In this document: one piece after another, positions 60,301 through 64,000 of the stretch
Numbering within the stretch: the stretch's first letter is position 1
How the letters are laid out: every line of letters begins with the position of its first letter
Assembly: GCF_013408335.1 (NCBI RefSeq)
Contig: NZ_JACBZR010000001.1
Span: 3,387,501 to 3,451,500, forward strand
Direction: 5' to 3'
Source: Nocardioides panzhihuensis
GTDB taxonomy: Bacteria > Actinomycetota > Actinomycetes > Propionibacteriales > Nocardioidaceae
Length of the DNA: 64,000 bases
Notes under the pieces: generated by a model
The model's input: the letters and a program-made list of their open reading frames with translations, nothing else
Database searches by the model: none
What the model was told of the DNA's origin: nothing
Translations under genes and position numbers: made by a program

Positions 60301-60702
60301 GCGGCCGGCGGTGGCTTCCGGGGCTGGACGATGGTCGGCATCGATCCCTCGGCCGGCGTCGTCGGCAGCGACCCGCGCCCGGGGGCGAGACTGCGCTGGC
60401 TGCGCGCCGAGACCCGACCGGCGGTCGACGCCGTCTCGATCGGCGCCCCGGAGACGTTGGCCGCCGGGTCGTCGGTGACGCTGGAGTCCACCTTCAGCCA
60501 GGGTGCCGCGACCGTCCCGGTCGCCTGGCCGGTCACCGCCGACTGGGGCGGGGACGGGGTCGCCTTGGGCGAGCAGGGCCGTGGCGTCGTACGCCTCGAC
60601 CCGGCCACCCGAAGGCTCACCGCGCTCCGGCCAGGAACCGCCACCCTCACGCTCGTCGTGAACGGCGTGAAGGCCGAGTCGACGGTCACGGTGACGCGGT
60701 GA
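57337..60702 (+). CDS. Secreted phosphodiester glycosidase / metallophosphoesterase fusion
   Basis: An 1121-residue exported protein with a signal peptide (APTLALVLALLVTAGPSVAD). Residues 90-420 carry a NAGPA-type phosphodiester glycosidase domain (GVNAGFYDMN, HSRTAVGLNRDGTKLIVLAL, SLNLDGGGSTTM). Beta-domains follow, including a GIW.RIQIRSGDGT segment that looks carbohydrate-binding. A calcineurin-like phosphoesterase (LIIDGDLVDEA, YVPGNHEVMGG, LAMHHPI, INGHVGVFHG) lies around residues 760-1000, and an Ig-like C-terminal domain ends it. The two catalytic units suggest stepwise removal of a sugar-phosphate cap. GTG 57337 is the conserved start, and the upstream in-frame codons are not signal-like. 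Confidence 0.87.
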   Translation: MRPLAPTLALVLALLVTAGPSVADVPPPPPTAVTLAPGGIPPSQQESNGYDFAAGGEALSTVATQHVAPGLKLTNFQRLEDTGWNRGNVLTADLSEPTLSMDVRNTGKVAGIGTLSSQMSGTGAVAGVNAGFYDMNASGAPVGLAKSRDGLQNARFGSDPTLSMAGAQAAIGELTSGGTVTIDGAEHDLAGFNTPSLPTGGIGVYTQAWGDYTLDRPVGGPGNTSPEVARANVVDGVVTAVADEAGAPAVPDGGQVLLGREAGARVVRGLEVGDRVDVAVGLAEEADWAVSGNVQLVVDGKVGPGIGDDGVHSRTAVGLNRDGTKLIVLALDGQTGASRGMTRAELAGFMLSLGAYQSLNLDGGGSTTMAARVAGDVSPRTVDTPSDGTEREVSNSLLFFSSAEPTGVATGAQVRPATNRAGAYRVLQGQRRTVFGSGLDAAYAAVEQPGRFRTQDPEVRIVDVHEDRAAALGRRTGSADVVYTTSRHRATMPLTVLGPLDRLAVDKSQLAIEQAGETATIQITGYDPDGRPAPIEPSEVTVDADPGVEVTRDGANGFAIRPTMESGAAVVDFAVGGHHVTSSVLVGSEQHTLADFTDGATWKVETARAAASIERVSGGGHDGGDALRLRHDFTTSTGTRGVYAVPPAGLAVPGSPLSLSLWVEGDASGIWPRIQIRSGDGTVSNLDGDLVTWDGWQQVTYPIPPGTAMPIRVDKIRFLETRPDVSYRGDLTISDLVANVAPDAPPTQTGPVQDPVILTEGTVDERPQRIAVMSDGQFVARNPDSDLVRHVRETLREIVAARPDHLIIDGDLVDEASPADIALAKRILDEEVGDRVPYTYVPGNHEVMGGPISNFKAVFGPTHTAFRIGATQLITLNSSSGTLHGNDDGKTQLTELESQLTAAAADPAVTGVVLAMHHPIEDPLPDKASQLIDRIEAKQLEDRLGRFRTSSGKSVAVINGHVGVFHGSSAQGVSMLVNGNSGKNPAGNAAGGGFRGWTMVGIDPSAGVVGSDPRPGARLRWLRAETRPAVDAVSIGAPETLAAGSSVTLESTFSQGAATVPVAWPVTADWGGDGVALGEQGRGVVRLDPATRRLTALRPGTATLTLVVNGVKAESTVTVTR

Positions 60703-60710
60703 CGGCGCGG

Positions 60711-60769
60711 TAGTCCAGGGAGTTTCCGTCGGATTACTGATCAGTAACGGACGGAAACTCCCTGGACTA
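60711..60769. terminator. Very long bidirectional terminator hairpin
   Basis: A perfect 20-bp stem (TAGTCCAGGGAGTTTCCGTC at 60711-60730, complement at 60750-60769) encloses a second palindrome TTACTGATCAGTAA. It fills the space between two convergent genes. Confidence 0.88.
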
Positions 60770-60771
60770 TC

Positions 60772-61704
60772 TCAATAGTCGCCCGACATCACGTTCGCGA
60801 GCGGCTCACCGGCGGCGAACCGCTCGAGCTGCTCGCGGACGACCCGGTAGGCGCGCGGCCACATCGCGCTCGACGCGCCGCCGACGTGCGGGGTGATGAG
60901 TAGGTTGGGCGAGCTCCACAGTGGGCTCTGCGCCGGGAGCGGCTCGCTCTCGGCGACGTCGATGGCCGCATGGATCCGCTCGGTGGCCAGCTCGGCGACC
61001 AGGTCGGAGGTGACGACCACCCCGCCGCGGGCGACGTTGACCAGCAGCGCGCCGTCCTTCATCCGGCTCAGGAACTCGCGGTCGACCAGACCGCGGGTCT
61101 CCTCGGTCAGCGGCGTGACCAGCACGATCACGTCGGCCTCGGGCACCAGCGTGGCGAGCTCGTCGAAGCCGTGCACGTCCTCCCGAGCGGTCCGGGCCAC
61201 CTTGACGACCTCGGTCTCGAACGGAAGCAGCCGCGCCTCGATGGCCTGGCCGATCGCGCCGTAGCCCACGATCAGGACGCGCTTGTCGGCCAGCGACGGG
61301 AACCAGCCCGGCCGCCACGCATGCTCGTCCTGATGACGTACGTGGCCAGGGATGCCCCGCAGCGACGACAGGATCAGCGTGAGGGCGAGCTCGGCGGTCG
61401 AGGTGTCGTGGATGCCGCGGCCGTTGCACAGCGTCACCCCCTCGGGGATGTGCCCGCGGGCGGCGTCGACGCCCGCGGTGAGCAGCTGCACGACCTGGAG
61501 CGAGGTCATCTGGTCAACGACGTCGAAGATGCGCGAGCCGAGCATGTAGGGCGGCAGGTAGAAGGCCACCTCGCCGACCGAGTCCGGCACCTCCACCTCG
61601 GCATGTGCGAAGCGGGTGTGGTCGAAGAGCTCGAAGCGGAGGCCCGCGGGCACCTCGCCCAGCTCGGACGGGTCGAAGGGCAGCCAGACGAGGGGATCGC
61701 TCAT
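60772..61704 (-). CDS. D-2-hydroxyacid dehydrogenase family protein
   Basis: A 310-residue NAD-dependent dehydrogenase. The NAD-binding loop is VLIVGYGAIGQAIEARL. Catalytic Arg is in LLVNVARGGVV, Glu in VAESEPL and His in ITPHVGGASSA. Members reduce 2-ketoacids or oxidise D-hydroxyacids. Here the substrate is open, but the divergent gluconate-type transporter hints at sugar acids. It starts with ATG 61704. The 144-bp gap to gntP contains a nested palindrome (61712-61742). Confidence 0.93.
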   Translation of the reverse strand: MSDPLVWLPFDPSELGEVPAGLRFELFDHTRFAHAEVEVPDSVGEVAFYLPPYMLGSRIFDVVDQMTSLQVVQLLTAGVDAARGHIPEGVTLCNGRGIHDTSTAELALTLILSSLRGIPGHVRHQDEHAWRPGWFPSLADKRVLIVGYGAIGQAIEARLLPFETEVVKVARTAREDVHGFDELATLVPEADVIVLVTPLTEETRGLVDREFLSRMKDGALLVNVARGGVVVTSDLVAELATERIHAAIDVAESEPLPAQSPLWSSPNLLITPHVGGASSAMWPRAYRVVREQLERFAAGEPLANVMSGDY

Positions 61705-61711
61705 GCGACCA

Positions 61712-61742
61712 CGTCCGTGGCGCAAGCGCCAGGATACGGACG
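61712..61742. promoter_or_regulatory. Nested palindrome between hydroxyacid dehydrogenase and gntP
   Basis: TGGCGCAAGCGCCA (61718-61731), a perfect inverted repeat, is enclosed by CGTCCGT and ACGGACG. It lies 8 bases before the dehydrogenase start and could be an operator for the divergent pair or a leader hairpin. Confidence 0.45.
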
Positions 61743-61848
61743 AGGCCGCATGCTGTCCCGATGGCTCACTCGCTGAAGCTCGTTCACACGCGGAGAACAT
61801 ACCGGCCCAGGGGTGCCGCCGGTCACATCCGCCGATAAGGTATCCGTT

Positions 61849-63233
<1,385 letters not shown>

Positions 63234-63237
<4 letters not shown>

Positions 63238-63869
63238 CTCGTACGCCGCACCCGGCTCTCGAGGGTCGCCAGCCCCGGCCCCGCGAGCTCGGGCAGCGCG
63301 TCGGCGCGCCCTGAGATCGCCATCAGCAGCGCCTCGCCCGGGCCGGTGATCTCGGCACCGTTCCCGTGGGACCAGTCGACGTCGGTGGTCAGCAGACGCA
63401 GGCCGCGTACGTTGCGCCTCGCCGGCAGCGGCGGGGCCATCAGGGCGAAGTCGAGGACCGGGACGAGCCGCTCCGGCGGCACCGCCCGCGGCTTCCCGAG
63501 CGCCCGGCGGATGTCTTGGTGATGGATGAGCCCGTCGGTCAACCCGATCCGAGAGTCGGCAATCGCGGTCGGCCCGGAAGGCTCGGCGTGCGCGCGCAGG
63601 TATTCGAGCAGATCGGCCGGGGTCCGCTCCCCGAGCTCCTCGAGCCGGCGAGCGTTCATCTCGCCGAACCGGAACCGAGCGCGCACGAAGCATCCGGCGA
63701 ACTCGCGGAGCCCGAGCTCCTCGTAGCTGAGCATGTGCGCGACCACGTCGCGCACCGTCCACCCACGACACAGCGAGGGCTGGTCCCACTGCTCCGGCGT
63801 CAGCGTCTCGAGGAAGTCGGCGAGGTCGCGGCGCTCGGCCGTGGCGAGCGCGGTGCGGTCCGGTTTCAT
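63234..63869 (-). CDS. Maleylpyruvate isomerase/DinB-like family protein
   Basis: A 211-residue protein of the TIGR03083/mycothiol-dependent maleylpyruvate isomerase N-terminal (DinB-like) group. The family features are FLETLTPEQWDQPSLCRGWTVRDVVAHML with the His ligand and GLIHHQDIRRALGKPR with the second His pair, fitting a metal-binding four-helix bundle. Such actinobacterial proteins use or are thought to use mycothiol. GGAG lies 7 bases before the ATG. The 5' end is 36 bases from the dgt stop. The 3' end shares its stop with gntP. Confidence 0.87.
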
Positions 63870-63905
63870 GAGGCTTCTCCGTCCATCCGAAACTTGTCGG
63901 TCCGG

Positions 63906-64000
63906 TCAGGGTCGTCGGCAGAGCCGCTCGTGCCAGGCCAGCGCGGTGATGTCGGTGAGGGAGGCGACCTGGTCGATCACGACGCGGAGCCGAGCCGCGT
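63906..64000 (-). CDS. dgt: dGTPase-like protein, C-terminal fragment
   Basis: Only the last 31 codons are inside the window: ARLRVVIDQVASLTDITALAW then HERLCRRP and a TGA. The VVIDQVASLTD...AWH pattern is the conserved C-terminus of deoxyguanosinetriphosphate triphosphohydrolase-like HD-domain proteins, which hydrolyse dNTPs. Genomic proximity to dnaG supports the call, since the two often lie close together in actinobacteria. The rest of the gene lies beyond the right edge. Confidence 0.8.
   Translation of the reverse strand, partial: AARLRVVIDQVASLTDITALAWHERLCRRP

Overview
The window is GC-rich DNA with many GTG starts, ATGA/GTGA gene overlaps and AGGAGG-type ribosome sites. It carries actinobacterial hallmarks such as an N-terminal-CHC2 dnaG next to a class E sortase, a PASTA-less one-TM Ser/Thr kinase, DUF5990, DUF3817 and DUF5709 proteins and a CGNR zinc-finger regulator. 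The most likely source is the chromosome of a soil actinomycete, probably Nocardioidaceae (Nocardioides-like). This placement is inferred from gene content, not from a marker gene.

Layout. 1-17 kb: tyrS (cut by the window edge), a membrane Ser/Thr kinase, an MFS exporter, and a LysR-controlled redox/epoxide-hydrolase cluster with two tandem F420-reductase-like paralogues. Then come a two-component system coupled to a CPBP membrane protein, a CAU tRNA overlapped antisense by an MBL hydrolase, a double GNAT protein, DUF5990 and a class A penicillin-binding protein. 17-18.7 kb: a secreted T1/N1-family ribonuclease and a lipoprotein.

18.7-41.6 kb is one coherent system for plant-pectin (rhamnogalacturonan-like) rhamnose. 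It has a secreted GH28 enzyme, GH78 and GH106 alpha-L-rhamnosidases, a RhaS/T/P/Q-type ABC importer, mutarotase RhaM, isomerase RhaI, kinase RhaB and the fused aldolase/lactaldehyde dehydrogenase RhaEW. A LutABC L-lactate oxidase sits inside it, so the L-lactate expected from RhaEW can be converted to pyruvate. A LacI-family regulator lies in the middle. Palindromes of the form TTGAAA-N2-TTTCAA or near matches lie upstream of rhaI, rhaM, lacI, the ABC operon and GH78. Three of them sit just downstream of near-identical promoters (TTGAC, 17-bp spacer, TANCGT). Two arrays of 21-bp repeats in inverted orientation lie at the 3' ends of lutC and rhaM.

41.7-53.8 kb is a redox/stress region. It holds a quinone-reductase-like flavoprotein, a divergent pair (class II glutamine amidotransferase and a GCS2-type carboxylate-amine ligase) followed by a methyltransferase, a haem-oxygenase-like diiron protein, a CDGSH protein and topoisomerase IB. 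It continues with DUF6766 plus a 27-residue membrane peptide, Dps, a hemerythrin-like protein, DUF5709, a CGNR regulator with a PNPOx-like flavoprotein, and a catalase-like protein. 53.7-64 kb holds tRNA-Asn, dnaG, sortase E, a nitrilase-family amidase, a large secreted phosphodiester glycosidase/metallophosphoesterase fusion, a 2-hydroxyacid dehydrogenase, a GntP-type transporter, a DinB/maleylpyruvate-isomerase-like protein and the 3' end of a dGTPase gene (dgt).
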